A DNA stretch of 64,000 nt from Sphingopyxis macrogoltabida (GTDB lineage: Bacteria; Pseudomonadota; Alphaproteobacteria; Sphingomonadales; Sphingomonadaceae): assembly GCF_001307295.1 (NCBI RefSeq), contig NZ_CP012700.1:2979001-3043000 (forward strand), in the 5' to 3' direction. A program made the position numbers and the translations under genes. Positions 41,846-51,322 of the stretch are shown one piece after another (within the stretch, counting starts at the first letter, position 1; every line of letters begins with the position of its first letter). The notes beneath the pieces were generated by a model. That model searched no databases and was not told the origin of the DNA. It saw only the letters and a program-made list of their open reading frames with translations.

Positions 41846-42841
41846 TCAGGCTGCAAGTGGCGGTGCAGTGTGCGTATCCCAAAGGGCAAGAATGCTGCGG
41901 AGTGCGGTTACAAAGGCCAAAGGCTGATCGAGCATCAGATGGTGACGGGCTTCAGGCACCGCGATGATCGGAATGTCACCTCCACCCAGCTCGCGGACGT
42001 ATTCGGCCGATTCCGGGGTGAAGAGTTGGCTCATACCGCCGTGCACGATGGCCTTCCGGCCCGGTGCCTGCACCAGACGCTCGCCCATGGTGAGCCATTC
42101 GTTGGGCTTGTTGCTCCTCCGAAAGACCTCGGTTGAAAACTTCCACGTCCACTCGTCTCCATCCTGTCGCAGGGAATGATAGGCCATGTAGTCCAGAAGG
42201 AATGGCTCGCCGACCGGCTGGGGCGGGGAAAGGATGTACCGCTTACGTGCCGTTTCATAGCAAGGATAACGCTTGCTGGGCTTGTCCGGATCGCCGGAAC
42301 CAGGGCTTGACCGCCTGAGGTTCCAGTACTCTTCCAGGAGAGCGGGCCGCATGATCATGAGATCGCAAACCACCACTCCGGCAAAGGCCTCGGGCCACTG
42401 GGTCACGGCTGTCAGGGCTGCGCCCGACCCGAAGCTGTGCGCGATGATTGTCGGCTTTTGGCCATCCGCAAACATATTCAGCGCCTCGGCAATCTCGCGA
42501 AACTCGCCCCCTCTCGCCAAGAGGTCGGCGCGACCACGCATGTCGCTGTCGCCCATGCCGGCCAGATCAAACGCCACCACGTCATAATCTTCTGCCAGAA
42601 ACGGTGCAATGAAGGCAAAGCAGCGCGCATGTGCCAGAAAGCCATGGGTCATCAATACCTTGGGCTTGCTGGGGTCACCCCAGCGGAAATAGTGCGCCTT
42701 GGCCCCATCTATTTCCACATAACCTTCTTCGCGGGGCACCTTGAGCGCCGACACGAACCATTCGGGCAGATGTGAGCCGTCGCCAGCCCAAACAGGATCA
42801 ATGTCCACTGGAAAGTCACTTATTCTGAACATCTCATTCAT
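41846..42841 (-). CDS. Alpha/beta-hydrolase (esterase/lactonase-like)
   Basis: 331 residues from the ATG at 42841, overlapping the monooxygenase stop. Oxyanion motif MTHGFLAHARCF, nucleophile elbow IAHSFGSGAAL, and a C-terminal His in EARHHLMLDQP. No signal peptide, so cytoplasmic. It is the last gene of the island's long minus-strand operon, directly after a Baeyer-Villiger monooxygenase, so hydrolysis of the lactone or ester made by that enzyme is a sensible inference. Confidence 0.85.
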   Translation of the reverse strand: MNEMFRISDFPVDIDPVWAGDGSHLPEWFVSALKVPREEGYVEIDGAKAHYFRWGDPSKPKVLMTHGFLAHARCFAFIAPFLAEDYDVVAFDLAGMGDSDMRGRADLLARGGEFREIAEALNMFADGQKPTIIAHSFGSGAALTAVTQWPEAFAGVVVCDLMIMRPALLEEYWNLRRSSPGSGDPDKPSKRYPCYETARKRYILSPPQPVGEPFLLDYMAYHSLRQDGDEWTWKFSTEVFRRSNKPNEWLTMGERLVQAPGRKAIVHGGMSQLFTPESAEYVRELGGGDIPIIAVPEARHHLMLDQPLAFVTALRSILALWDTHTAPPLAA

Positions 42842-44475
42842 CAGGTTGCGCTGTCCTTGTTCGCTGGTGTGCTGGCGGCAAAGCCGCGGTAGGCATCGCG
42901 TGCCACATCGCCGCAAATCGCAGCATAGGTCGACACGCTTGGAAAATTGATGAGTTGGCGCTTCTTACCCGGGATGTTTGCGCCCATGTACCAGGAGTCC
43001 GCTTCGGGAAAGAGCGTCATAGCGCCAACCTGAGCGACCATTTCGGTCCAGTCCGCCTCTGCTTGCGGATCGGCGTCGAAAAGATCGTAACCGTTGTTTC
43101 GCAGCCAGACCATGAAATCGCAGATCCAGTCGCCCTGCATTTCCGCGCTTGTCGGGCCGTTGGAAAAACCCGAGGGGCTCAGGGGTCCGTAAGCGAACAG
43201 CATGTTGGGGAAACCCGATACCGCCATTCCCAGATAGGCGCGCAGCCCGTTGTCCCAAGCTTGCGACAGTAACAGGCCGCCCCTGCCGGTGATGTTCATG
43301 TCGATCAACCCGCCCCGCCCCGCGTCGAAGCCGGTGGCGAAAACGATGAGATCGCATTCGACCTCGCCGTCTGCGGTTGTGATTGCGTGCGGCCCGACAC
43401 GGGTGATCGGGTTTGCCTTCAGATCAACCAGCGCAACATTGTCCTGCGCGAAAATCTCGTAATATCCCTGTTCCAGCGAAGGTCGCTTCGTGCCGAACGG
43501 ATGCGGCGGTTCGGATGGGGCGAGTTTCTCGGCCAGATCGGGATCGGCGATCCGCGCGCGAACCTTGTCGCGCCAGAAATCGTAGGCGTGGCGATTGGCT
43601 GCGCGATTGGTAAGCAAGTCGGCGAAGTTGTGGTACCAGAACCTCAATCCGCCTCGCTGCCATAAATCTTCGAAGTGGGCATTGCGCTCAATCTCGTCGA
43701 CTTCGAGCGCCGAGACTTCAAGTGACTGGCTTTCAAATCCTCCGCTCGTCTGCCTGCGCTGTTCGAAAAGGGCAGGATAGCTGTGCTTTTCGCGTTCCTG
43801 ATCCTCCCGCGTCAGCCGCTCCTGCCGCATCGGCAGGGCCAGGATCGGGGTTCTTTGGAACAGGATCAGCGCTTCAGCCCGCTTGGCTGCTTCTTGGGCG
43901 ACCTGCACACCGCTCGCTCCGGTTCCGATCAGGGCAACTTTGCGCCCATCGAGATCAATACCCTCCTGCGACCAGCGCGCCGTGTGGCACCATTCGCCCT
44001 CGAAATCCTCAATGCCCGGAATGTCGGGGATATACGGCTTCGACGCAAAACCGAGGGCTGGGAGCAAGAAGCGTGTCGATACGGATTGCCCGCCCTCAAG
44101 CTGTAGATTCCATAGTCCCCGCCCTGCATCAAAATCGGCGCTTTCGACCCTCGATCCCATCCGCATCAGCGGCCAAAGGTTCAGCGTATCGCAGACATGG
44201 CGGAAATAGGCCCTGAGTTCTTCCCAGCCGGGAAAGCGCTCACTCCAAGTCCATGTCCGCCACACTTCGGGGATCGAGAATTCATAGAGCGGAATCTGCG
44301 AATCCACGCGTGCGCCGGGATAGCAATTCCAGTGCCAGATGCCGCCCGGATCGGTCGCAGCATCGACCAGCAGCACGTTGAACCCGGCGTCCCGCAACTT
44401 GTGGAGCAAGTAGATCCCGCTGAAGCCAGCACCGATGATCACAGCGTCATAATCGGGCGAAGTCTGATTCGTCAT
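42841..44475 (-). CDS. Type I Baeyer-Villiger flavin monooxygenase
   Basis: 544 residues from the ATG at 44475 (ATGA overlap with the upstream ligase stop). FAD motif VIIGAGFSGIYLLHKLRDAG near residue 12, the Baeyer-Villiger fingerprint FxGxxxHxxxW as FEGEWCHTARW, and the NADPH motif ALIGTGASGVQVAQE. GGIWHWNCYPGARVDSQ is also typical of cyclohexanone/steroid monooxygenases. It inserts oxygen next to a ketone with FAD and NADPH. The substrate is a ketone produced or carried in this island, and is not identified. Confidence 0.93.
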   Translation of the reverse strand: MTNQTSPDYDAVIIGAGFSGIYLLHKLRDAGFNVLLVDAATDPGGIWHWNCYPGARVDSQIPLYEFSIPEVWRTWTWSERFPGWEELRAYFRHVCDTLNLWPLMRMGSRVESADFDAGRGLWNLQLEGGQSVSTRFLLPALGFASKPYIPDIPGIEDFEGEWCHTARWSQEGIDLDGRKVALIGTGASGVQVAQEAAKRAEALILFQRTPILALPMRQERLTREDQEREKHSYPALFEQRRQTSGGFESQSLEVSALEVDEIERNAHFEDLWQRGGLRFWYHNFADLLTNRAANRHAYDFWRDKVRARIADPDLAEKLAPSEPPHPFGTKRPSLEQGYYEIFAQDNVALVDLKANPITRVGPHAITTADGEVECDLIVFATGFDAGRGGLIDMNITGRGGLLLSQAWDNGLRAYLGMAVSGFPNMLFAYGPLSPSGFSNGPTSAEMQGDWICDFMVWLRNNGYDLFDADPQAEADWTEMVAQVGAMTLFPEADSWYMGANIPGKKRQLINFPSVSTYAAICGDVARDAYRGFAASTPANKDSAT

Positions 44476-46085
44476 GAAGCGGCAGTCAGGCTCTCGGCAA
44501 TTGCCTTCGCCGTTGCATAGTCGGCCTTGCCGTTCGATGCGCGCAGGGGGATCTTCGTTGGATATATGGCCTTCGGTGTTTTGTAGCCTGCCAACTGCCC
44601 CCGCACATGATCCTTGACGGCTTGCTCGTCGAACGCAACGTCGCCGCTGAGGTGGACGACGGCGGTGACGGCCTGACCCCATTTTTCGTTTGGCACGTCC
44701 ACGACCAGCGCGTCACCAATCGCGGGATGGGTCTTGAGAATCTCCTCGACTTCCTCGGGGTAAACTTTCTCGCCAGCAGTGTTGATGCAAACGCTGCCAC
44801 GGCCCAGCAAGGTCAGGCTGCCATCGGCCTCGACCGTGCACCAGTCGCCCGGAATCGAATAGCGGACCCCATCGATTGTGCGGAAGGTCTTGGCGGATTT
44901 CTCGGGATCCTTGTAATAACCCGCTGGGATCGCACCCATGAGGGCGATAAATCCCGGTACGCCGCTTCCCGGCGTCACTTTCTGGTCGTTTTCATCAAAG
45001 ACATGACAGAATTCGCCAATCGCAAATTTCGCGGTGTTGGTGCCCCCTTGCGCGGTTGTGATGGAGCGGCCGAAGCCGAGCCCTTCGGAAGCGCCGAAGC
45101 TGTCCATCAGCACCACCTGGGGGATATGCTTGCACAGCCCAGCCTTGACTTCCTTGCTCCACATCACGCCGGATGAAACGATGGTGACGAGGCTGCTGGT
45201 ATCCCAGCGGCCGGGATTCCGGTCCAGCGCCTGCAGCATTGGCTTGGCAAAGGCATCGCCCACAATTGCGATGCTTTGCACCTTATGCTTATCAACTGTT
45301 TCCCACAACTCCGTCGCATCGAAGGACGAGTCTGCGAGTGTAACGATGGCGCCGCCCGACATAAGTGTGCCGATCGCGGTGATGAAGCCGGTCCCGTGCA
45401 TCATCGGGCAGGATGGCAGGGTGCGGTTGCCGGGCCCTTGACTTGTGATCAACGCGACGTGTTCTTCGAGTGTCTGAGGAACGGGGGCGAGCAGCTTCTG
45501 GGCCTCGAGCTGTGCTTTGCGCATTTGGTCGTGATGCCACATCACGCCCTTGGGCATGCCCGTCGTGCCGCCGGTATAGATGAAGAGCTGATCTTCGGGA
45601 GAGCGCACTATGCCGAGCGCCGATCCGTCGCCTTCTTGCGCGAGTGTTTCGTAAGGGATCGCAAAAGGCGCGATTTGCGAAGCCTCGCCAATTTCCACAA
45701 AGGTGTGAACCTTCTCGAGCCGATCCTTGAGCTCGACGATACAGTCGCGGAATTCCGAGCTGTAGACGATCACTTCGCTATCGGAATCGTCGAAGATATA
45801 GAAGACCTCCTCGGCGACATAGCGGTAATTGATGTTCACATGGATCAGGCGCCCCTTGAAGCAGGCTGCCATCAACTCGCCATATTCGGGTCGGTTGCGC
45901 ATATAAAAGGCAACCTTGGCCCCATTGCCGGCTCCGCGCTGCCGGAGCGCGCGGGCAACATTGTTCGAACGTCCCGACATTTCGGGCCAGGTGATGATCC
46001 GGTCGCCGTGTATCAGGGCCGGCGCATCCTTTGGCATGACGGGCTCGATAGCGTCGAGAATGTCGCCGAGATTCCAGTCGATCAC
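44472..46085 (-). CDS. Acyl-CoA synthetase (long-chain/steroid-type AMP ligase)
   Basis: 537 residues from GTG 46085, chosen for GAGAGGGG 6 bp upstream; an ATG one base out of phase is closed at once. Motifs: YTGGTTGMPKGVMW, MDSFGASEGLGFG, GDWCTVEADGSLTLLGRG and the catalytic lysine region near the end (RASNGKADYATAK). It activates a carboxylate, for example the acid formed after P450 terminal oxidation, as its CoA thioester. It sits between the acyl-CoA dehydrogenase pair and the monooxygenase. Confidence 0.92.
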   Translation of the reverse strand: MIDWNLGDILDAIEPVMPKDAPALIHGDRIITWPEMSGRSNNVARALRQRGAGNGAKVAFYMRNRPEYGELMAACFKGRLIHVNINYRYVAEEVFYIFDDSDSEVIVYSSEFRDCIVELKDRLEKVHTFVEIGEASQIAPFAIPYETLAQEGDGSALGIVRSPEDQLFIYTGGTTGMPKGVMWHHDQMRKAQLEAQKLLAPVPQTLEEHVALITSQGPGNRTLPSCPMMHGTGFITAIGTLMSGGAIVTLADSSFDATELWETVDKHKVQSIAIVGDAFAKPMLQALDRNPGRWDTSSLVTIVSSGVMWSKEVKAGLCKHIPQVVLMDSFGASEGLGFGRSITTAQGGTNTAKFAIGEFCHVFDENDQKVTPGSGVPGFIALMGAIPAGYYKDPEKSAKTFRTIDGVRYSIPGDWCTVEADGSLTLLGRGSVCINTAGEKVYPEEVEEILKTHPAIGDALVVDVPNEKWGQAVTAVVHLSGDVAFDEQAVKDHVRGQLAGYKTPKAIYPTKIPLRASNGKADYATAKAIAESLTAAS

Positions 46086-46143
46086 ATTAGTTCCCCTCTC
46101 CGAACGGGGTGGCGGCTTTGGCGCACTTCCCTTGGAAGAAACA

Positions 46144-47235
46144 TCACGCAGCTTTGGTCCAGCCCTGAAGTGCCGCAGCCTCCGCCCGGACCGCTTCTGG
46201 CCCACCCAGAACCTGCCGGTCGAATCCGATCCGTTTGAACCAGTAATGCAGGCCAAGCAGGTCGGTGAATCCCATTCCGCCGTGCACTTCGGTGGAAGTG
46301 CGTGCGACAAATCGATAGACCTCGGCCGTGTGCGATTTGGCATGGCAGGCAAGCAGTGATGCCTCATTCGGCACCGCGTCGAAGGCGTGGGCGGCGTACC
46401 AGACGAGCGAACGGCACGGTTCATGCCGCGCGGCCATCTCGGCGCACATATGCTTTACGGCCTGGAAACTACCGATCAGGCGGCCGAACTGTTCGCGCTG
46501 ACCAGCATAATCGACAGCCCTTTCGATCATGGCCTGACCTGCGCCAAGGCTGTCTGCGGCGAGGATCACGCGGCCCGCATCGCGCAGCCGGGCCACTGTA
46601 GCTCCGCCATCGTCAGCCAGTGGTTCCGCTTCGTCCCCGTCAAACCGCAATTCCCCGACGCTACGGGTGCGATCGATGGTCGTCAACGCGATAGCTTCCA
46701 GCCCGGACGCCTTGGCACCGACAAGGTGCAGCCTGCCACCGGAATCGGCGACGACGTAGGCATCAGCTCCTTCGAAATCGAGCGCGAACAGGGCGGTGCC
46801 GTTGAGCTTCCCGCCGGCAGAGGAAACTCCCGCGCCGTCGCGCACCTCGATCGTCTCGGAAATCGCGACACCGACACGCGCCTCGCCGCTCGCTATCTTT
46901 GGCAGCCAGTGGGCCTTTTGCTCCTCGTTGCCAGCTTCGCGCAAGGCGATCGGTGCGAGAACCTGACTGGCGAGAAACGGCACCGGTGCGACCGCATAGC
47001 CAAGCTGTTCCGCCACCACCGCCGCGTCGAGCAAGGTCATGCCGAGCCCGCCATGCTCTTCGGGGACGAGCATTCCGGCAACGCCCAGATCGTGGAGGGC
47101 GCGCAACACCTGGTCGCTCAACGGATTGTCCCGCTCCGCACATTCGCGGACGTGACTGAGCGGGCTGGTATCGGCGAGGCACCGCGAAACGGCGTCGCGC
47201 AACATCTGCTGGTCCTGCGAAAGTCCAAAGTCCAT
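46144..47235 (-). CDS. Acyl-CoA dehydrogenase, small/partner type
   Basis: 363 residues. N-terminal MDFGLSQDQQMLRDAVSRCL, FAD-domain region LVPEEHGGLGMTLLDAAVVAE and the C-terminal helix bundle DYAGQREQFGRLIGSFQAVKH are characteristic. Its start overlaps the stop of the next dehydrogenase gene (TGATG). Adjacent pairs of different acyl-CoA dehydrogenases in steroid and terpenoid pathways form alpha2beta2 complexes with one FAD per pair, which is likely here. Confidence 0.92.
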   Translation of the reverse strand: MDFGLSQDQQMLRDAVSRCLADTSPLSHVRECAERDNPLSDQVLRALHDLGVAGMLVPEEHGGLGMTLLDAAVVAEQLGYAVAPVPFLASQVLAPIALREAGNEEQKAHWLPKIASGEARVGVAISETIEVRDGAGVSSAGGKLNGTALFALDFEGADAYVVADSGGRLHLVGAKASGLEAIALTTIDRTRSVGELRFDGDEAEPLADDGGATVARLRDAGRVILAADSLGAGQAMIERAVDYAGQREQFGRLIGSFQAVKHMCAEMAARHEPCRSLVWYAAHAFDAVPNEASLLACHAKSHTAEVYRFVARTSTEVHGGMGFTDLLGLHYWFKRIGFDRQVLGGPEAVRAEAAALQGWTKAA

Positions 47236-48455
47236 CAGTCTGCTCCCTGCTTCTGTCGCGCCATGTCCGCGGGGTTCGGCTCACGTGGCATTTCAAGGCC
47301 GCGTTCGGCGATGATGTTCTTCTGGATCTGAGCGGTCCCGCCGCCGATGATGAGACCGAGTTGGAACATATAGTTCCATTGCCACGCCCCGCCGTCCCGC
47401 TCACGCGGGCTGTGGTGATAGAGTATGCCCAGTTCGCCCATGGCGTCGATTGCCAGCGCGGATATCTGGTGAGCGAGTTCACAGCTTTGCAACTTGACGA
47501 TCAGCTTCGCCATGCCGCCCGGCTCTCCCCTAAGGCTGTTCGAAAGGATGCGCATCCCATTGTATTTCATCGCCGCTACTTCGGCCTGAAGTGCCACTAG
47601 CCGGTCGCGCAGTACCGGATTGTCGATCGCGCGACCCTGGCCCAAACGCTCTTCCTGCATCAGTGCGATCAGCGCCTGCAGCCGGTTTTCGAGCGCGTCG
47701 GGATCGCCCAGCATTCCGCGCTCATGGCCTAGGGTTGCGTTCGCGACGAACCAGCCCTGGCCCCGCTGGCCGACGATCTGGTGCATGGGGACGCGCACAT
47801 CGGTGAAGAACGTCTCGTTGAACTCGGCGTGACCGGTCATCGTCTTCAAGGGGCGAACCTCGATGCCCTGCGTGTCCATCGAAAAGATCAGGTAGGAAAT
47901 GCCGCCATGTTTGGGTGCGTCAGGTTCGGTCCTGACCAGGCAAAAGATCATGTCGGCCTGCTTGGCGGTGCTGGTCCAGATCTTCTGGCCATTGATAACA
48001 AATTCGCCGTTTTCGATGTGCGCGCTGGTCTTGAGGTTGGCTAGGTCCGACCCGGCACCGGGTTCGGAATAGCCCTGGCACCATACGATATCGCCTTTCA
48101 ACGTGGGTTCGATCCAGCGCCGTTTCTGTTCCTCGGTGCCGAGTTCAAGCAGGGTCGGCACGAACATCGAGATTCCCTGATTAGAAAGCCCGCCCGGCAC
48201 CCTGGCCCGCGCAAATTCCTCTGCGATGATGCGCGATTGGAGAATGTCCGGCTCCGCTCCATAGCCTCCATACTCCTGCGGGATCGTTCGCGCGGTATAC
48301 CCATGCTCGATCAACAGCTTCTGCCATTCGACTGCCTTGGACGAAGGTCGGGCCGCCCGGTCAGCAGAAGGCGGCGCGAGATGGCGGTGCGCTTCGATGA
48401 AAGCCCGCACTTGCTTGCGGAAGACATCGTATTCGGGCCCGTAATCAAGATCCAT
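47235..48455 (-). CDS. Acyl-CoA dehydrogenase, large type
   Basis: 406 residues from the ATG at 48455 (MDLDYGPEYDVFRKQVRAF). FAD/substrate motifs WCQGYSEPGAGSDLANLKT and INGQKIWTSTAKQADMIF; C-terminal GGGTAQIQKNIIAERGLEMPRE is the signature of the FadE26/FadE28-like subfamily. It is coupled to the partner gene at 46144, so a heteromeric dehydrogenase for a bulky acyl-CoA is inferred. Confidence 0.93.
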   Translation of the reverse strand: MDLDYGPEYDVFRKQVRAFIEAHRHLAPPSADRAARPSSKAVEWQKLLIEHGYTARTIPQEYGGYGAEPDILQSRIIAEEFARARVPGGLSNQGISMFVPTLLELGTEEQKRRWIEPTLKGDIVWCQGYSEPGAGSDLANLKTSAHIENGEFVINGQKIWTSTAKQADMIFCLVRTEPDAPKHGGISYLIFSMDTQGIEVRPLKTMTGHAEFNETFFTDVRVPMHQIVGQRGQGWFVANATLGHERGMLGDPDALENRLQALIALMQEERLGQGRAIDNPVLRDRLVALQAEVAAMKYNGMRILSNSLRGEPGGMAKLIVKLQSCELAHQISALAIDAMGELGILYHHSPRERDGGAWQWNYMFQLGLIIGGGTAQIQKNIIAERGLEMPREPNPADMARQKQGAD

Positions 48456-48462
48456 GACGCTT

Positions 48463-48924
48463 CTAACTTTCACGCAGGCGGAAAACAGGAAGGCGGAAGT
48501 CCTCACCGATCAATTCGAATTCCACTTCCACCGGAAGGTCGAGCGCTAGGCGCTCGTGATCGCAACCAATCAGGCGCGTGGCCATGCGTACGCCCTCTTC
48601 CAATTCCACCACCGCCGCCACGAAGGGAATTTCGTCGGCAAAAGCCGGGTGGAGGGCCTGGTGGGTAACGGTCCAGGAAAACAGCGTGCCCTTGCCACTG
48701 CTGCGTTCCCAGGAGAATTCCGGCGAGCCGCACTTTGCGCACATATAGCGCGGTAGGTGGCGGAAGCAGCCGCAGCCGCCGCAGCGCTGGAAATAGAGAT
48801 TGCCGTCTTGGCACCGCTTCCAGAATTCCTGCTCAACCGGGTCTTGCGGGCGAGGTCGCGGTTTGGGCGGCGCAACCTGCGCGGAGGGCCGCATTTTGGG
48901 AGGCAGATCGCTCTCGCTGCTCAT
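48463..48924 (-). CDS. DUF35 OB-fold zinc-ribbon protein (thiolase/aldolase partner)
   Basis: 153 residues. A rubredoxin-like zinc ribbon with two cysteine pairs (RCGGCGCF and CAKCG) is followed by an OB-fold ([26 protein letters not shown]). Its start overlaps the stop of the thiolase-like gene (ATGA). DUF35 proteins form obligate complexes with thiolase-like Ltp2-type aldolases or with HMG-CoA-synthase-like enzymes. No MaoC-like hydratase domain is fused here, unlike in ChsH2. Confidence 0.9.
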   Translation of the reverse strand: MSSESDLPPKMRPSAQVAPPKPRPRPQDPVEQEFWKRCQDGNLYFQRCGGCGCFRHLPRYMCAKCGSPEFSWERSSGKGTLFSWTVTHQALHPAFADEIPFVAAVVELEEGVRMATRLIGCDHERLALDLPVEVEFELIGEDFRLPVFRLRES

Positions 48925-50111
48925 GCAAACCTCCTGAGAATGGCAATGCTTCCATCGCCAAGGTCACCCCAGCCGGTCACAAGACCAGTTTGGGCTCCCA
49001 GCACCTGGCGCTCGCCGCAGTCGTGACGAAGCTGGCGCACTGCCTCGACCACGTGGTTGAGTCCCCAGACATGCGCCTCACTGAGCAAGCCGCCATGGGT
49101 GTTGATCGGATAGCGGCCACCCAGCTCAATCTGGCCATTGGCGACGAATTCGAACTGTGCACCCGGTTCGCAATAGCCCATCGCTTCCAGTTGCAGCAGA
49201 ACGACATAGGTAAAGCAGTCGTAAATCTGCAGGAAATCCATGTCCTCGCGCTTGACGCCCGCCATGTCGAAAGCGCGCGGGGCAGCATAGCTGAGGCCAA
49301 TCTTGAAGGGATCGGGCCGCGAGGGGATGTCGTCGGCGGGATAGGGGTGGCCTTCCGCGGCACCGGCGATGCTGACGGGCACATGCGGCATATCCCTGGC
49401 CCGATCCATTCGCGATATGACTACCGCGCAGGCGCCATCGGTTTCAAGGCAGCAATCGTAAAGGCGGAAGGGCTCGGATATCCAGCGCGCCGAATGATAG
49501 GTTTCCGCGTCGAGTTCGCGCCCATAGGTAAAGGCGCGCGGATTCAACTGCGCGTGACGCCGGCAGGCTAGCGCTACCGCTGCCATCGCATCCGCGCCCA
49601 CGCCGTAAAGCTTCGAGTGACGGGTCGCCAGCCAAGCATACATCTGCACCGGCAGGAACACACCATAGGGGATGTAATAGCCCTGGATGGTATTGGTCAG
49701 CGTGTTCATGTTCATCGCCCGAGTGGGCGGGGCACCCGGCTTGGGCCTGAGGGCGGAATAGCCGTTCCAACCGAGCGTCACCAGCACGTGATCGCAAAGC
49801 CCGCTGGCGATCGCCATTGCCGCGTTCTGCAGCGCCGTCGTCGGGCTGGCGCCGCCCATGTGAACGGTGGCCGCATAGCGCAGCACATCAATGCCGAGAT
49901 TGGCGGCCATTTCCTCCGAGGTCGTATAGATCGGCGGCGGCACCATGCCGTCGATGTCGCAAGGTTTCAGCCCGGCATCTGAGATTGCGCGGCGCGAGGC
50001 TTCCAGCATCATGTCCACCGCGGTCCGTTCGGTGCCCTTGACGAATGCGGTTTCGCCCACACCGGTTATGGCGGCCTTGTCGGCAAAGGATAAGGTCTGC
50101 GAAGCGTTCAT
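48921..50111 (-). CDS. Thiolase-like (SCP2/Ltp2-type) acyl-CoA lyase
   Basis: 396 residues with the thiolase fold ([22 protein letters not shown], a C-terminal [21 protein letters not shown] and GWGDLGDGS). The usual nucleophilic cysteine loop reads [14 protein letters not shown], so the active-site Cys is absent. That is normal for the Ltp2-like branch, which performs retro-aldol cleavage of beta-hydroxyacyl-CoA side chains together with a DUF35 partner. Overlap with the DUF35 gene supports that pairing. Side-chain shortening of a branched or cyclic acyl-CoA is inferred. Confidence 0.88.
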   Translation of the reverse strand: MNASQTLSFADKAAITGVGETAFVKGTERTAVDMMLEASRRAISDAGLKPCDIDGMVPPPIYTTSEEMAANLGIDVLRYAATVHMGGASPTTALQNAAMAIASGLCDHVLVTLGWNGYSALRPKPGAPPTRAMNMNTLTNTIQGYYIPYGVFLPVQMYAWLATRHSKLYGVGADAMAAVALACRRHAQLNPRAFTYGRELDAETYHSARWISEPFRLYDCCLETDGACAVVISRMDRARDMPHVPVSIAGAAEGHPYPADDIPSRPDPFKIGLSYAAPRAFDMAGVKREDMDFLQIYDCFTYVVLLQLEAMGYCEPGAQFEFVANGQIELGGRYPINTHGGLLSEAHVWGLNHVVEAVRQLRHDCGERQVLGAQTGLVTGWGDLGDGSIAILRRFA

Positions 50112-50135
50112 ACAGCGTACCCGTCTTGCCGCAAT

Positions 50136-51278
50136 TCAGGAATAGAATCTGGCATCGGCCAGCGCCCTTTCGGCCCCTTCGACAAGATCGCGCATGACCT
50201 CTGCCGCTGGACGGATCGAATGGATCAATCCAATTCCCTGCCCCGCGAAGCCGGGCATGATATCCTTGCGCTGAGCCTTTATGCCCGAAGCCATGACCGG
50301 CCCTGAAATCATCGACTGGTAAGGCATCGGAAGCGGCTCCTTGCCCGCCGCAACCCAAGCATCGGCCCATTTGTTGCGGATCATGCGCGCAGGCTTGCCG
50401 GTCAACGAACGGCTAACGACGGTATCTGCATCGCCGCCGTCGGTTATTGCTTCCTTTTGGAACCGTTCAATCCCTGCCTCTTCGGTTGCCAGGAACGCCG
50501 TTCCGACCCACGCGCCCAGAGCGCCCAGCATCATCGCTGCGGCGACTCCGCGGCCATCGGAGATTCCACCTGCTCCGATCACGGGAACCCGATCGCCCAC
50601 CGCGTCGACTACCTGCGGAATCAGCGAGAAGGTTCCGATCGGGGAGTTGTGCCCGCCGCCATCGTGGCCCTGCGCCACAATCATGTCGATGCCGGAATCG
50701 ACCACCTGCTGGGCGTGCTTGACCTTGCCGATCACCGCCATGACCCTGGTGCCATTGGAATGAAGGCGGTCCATCCACGGTCCGGGATTGCCGAGGCCGG
50801 CGGCATAGACTGGCACCTTTTCCTCGATTACCACTTCCATCTGCGCCTCGAAAAACTCCCGCGTGAACAGCTGCGGACCGCCCTTGCCCATTTCCGGCGC
50901 GCCAGCCGCGCGCATGGCCATTGCGGCATCCACTTCGGGCAGATCCTCGCGTTCCATGAAATCGCGGGTGAACTGCTGATATTCGCCAAGCAGTGCCATC
51001 GGGTTTTCGAGCGAGGCGCCGCTCTGCGGTGCCGAACCGCGCCTGACGGAGGCAGGCAGAAGGGTGTCGACCCCAAATGGCTTATCGGTCAGTTCGCGGG
51101 TCTGGCGGATCCAGCTGCGCAACTGGTCTGGCGAGCAGGCCGCAGCGCCAAGAACGCCAAGTCCCCCGGCATTCGATACTGCGGCCGCGAGCGCGGGGAC
51201 ACTCGCCCCGCCCATTCCGGCCAGAAGGATCGGGTATTCGATCCCGAGAATTTCGCATATGCGGCTCTTGAGTGCCAT
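50136..51278 (-). CDS. Nitronate monooxygenase / enoyl-reductase-like FMN protein
   Basis: 380 residues from the ATG at 51278 with GGAGAGGG upstream. TIM-barrel FMN family (2-nitropropane dioxygenase-like): YPILLAGMGGAS at the start, VAQGHDGGGHNSPIGTFSL with the conserved flavin-site segment, and VIGAGGISDGRGVAAAMMLGA for phosphate binding. Many members of this family in degradation clusters have nothing to do with nitronates and may be flavin reductases or isomerases. The role here is unassigned. Confidence 0.88.
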   Translation of the reverse strand: MALKSRICEILGIEYPILLAGMGGASVPALAAAVSNAGGLGVLGAAACSPDQLRSWIRQTRELTDKPFGVDTLLPASVRRGSAPQSGASLENPMALLGEYQQFTRDFMEREDLPEVDAAMAMRAAGAPEMGKGGPQLFTREFFEAQMEVVIEEKVPVYAAGLGNPGPWMDRLHSNGTRVMAVIGKVKHAQQVVDSGIDMIVAQGHDGGGHNSPIGTFSLIPQVVDAVGDRVPVIGAGGISDGRGVAAAMMLGALGAWVGTAFLATEEAGIERFQKEAITDGGDADTVVSRSLTGKPARMIRNKWADAWVAAGKEPLPMPYQSMISGPVMASGIKAQRKDIMPGFAGQGIGLIHSIRPAAEVMRDLVEGAERALADARFYS

Positions 51279-51322
51279 CGTAATACCCTCTCCATCCAGC
51301 GCCACCCACCGGCGCCCGTTTT

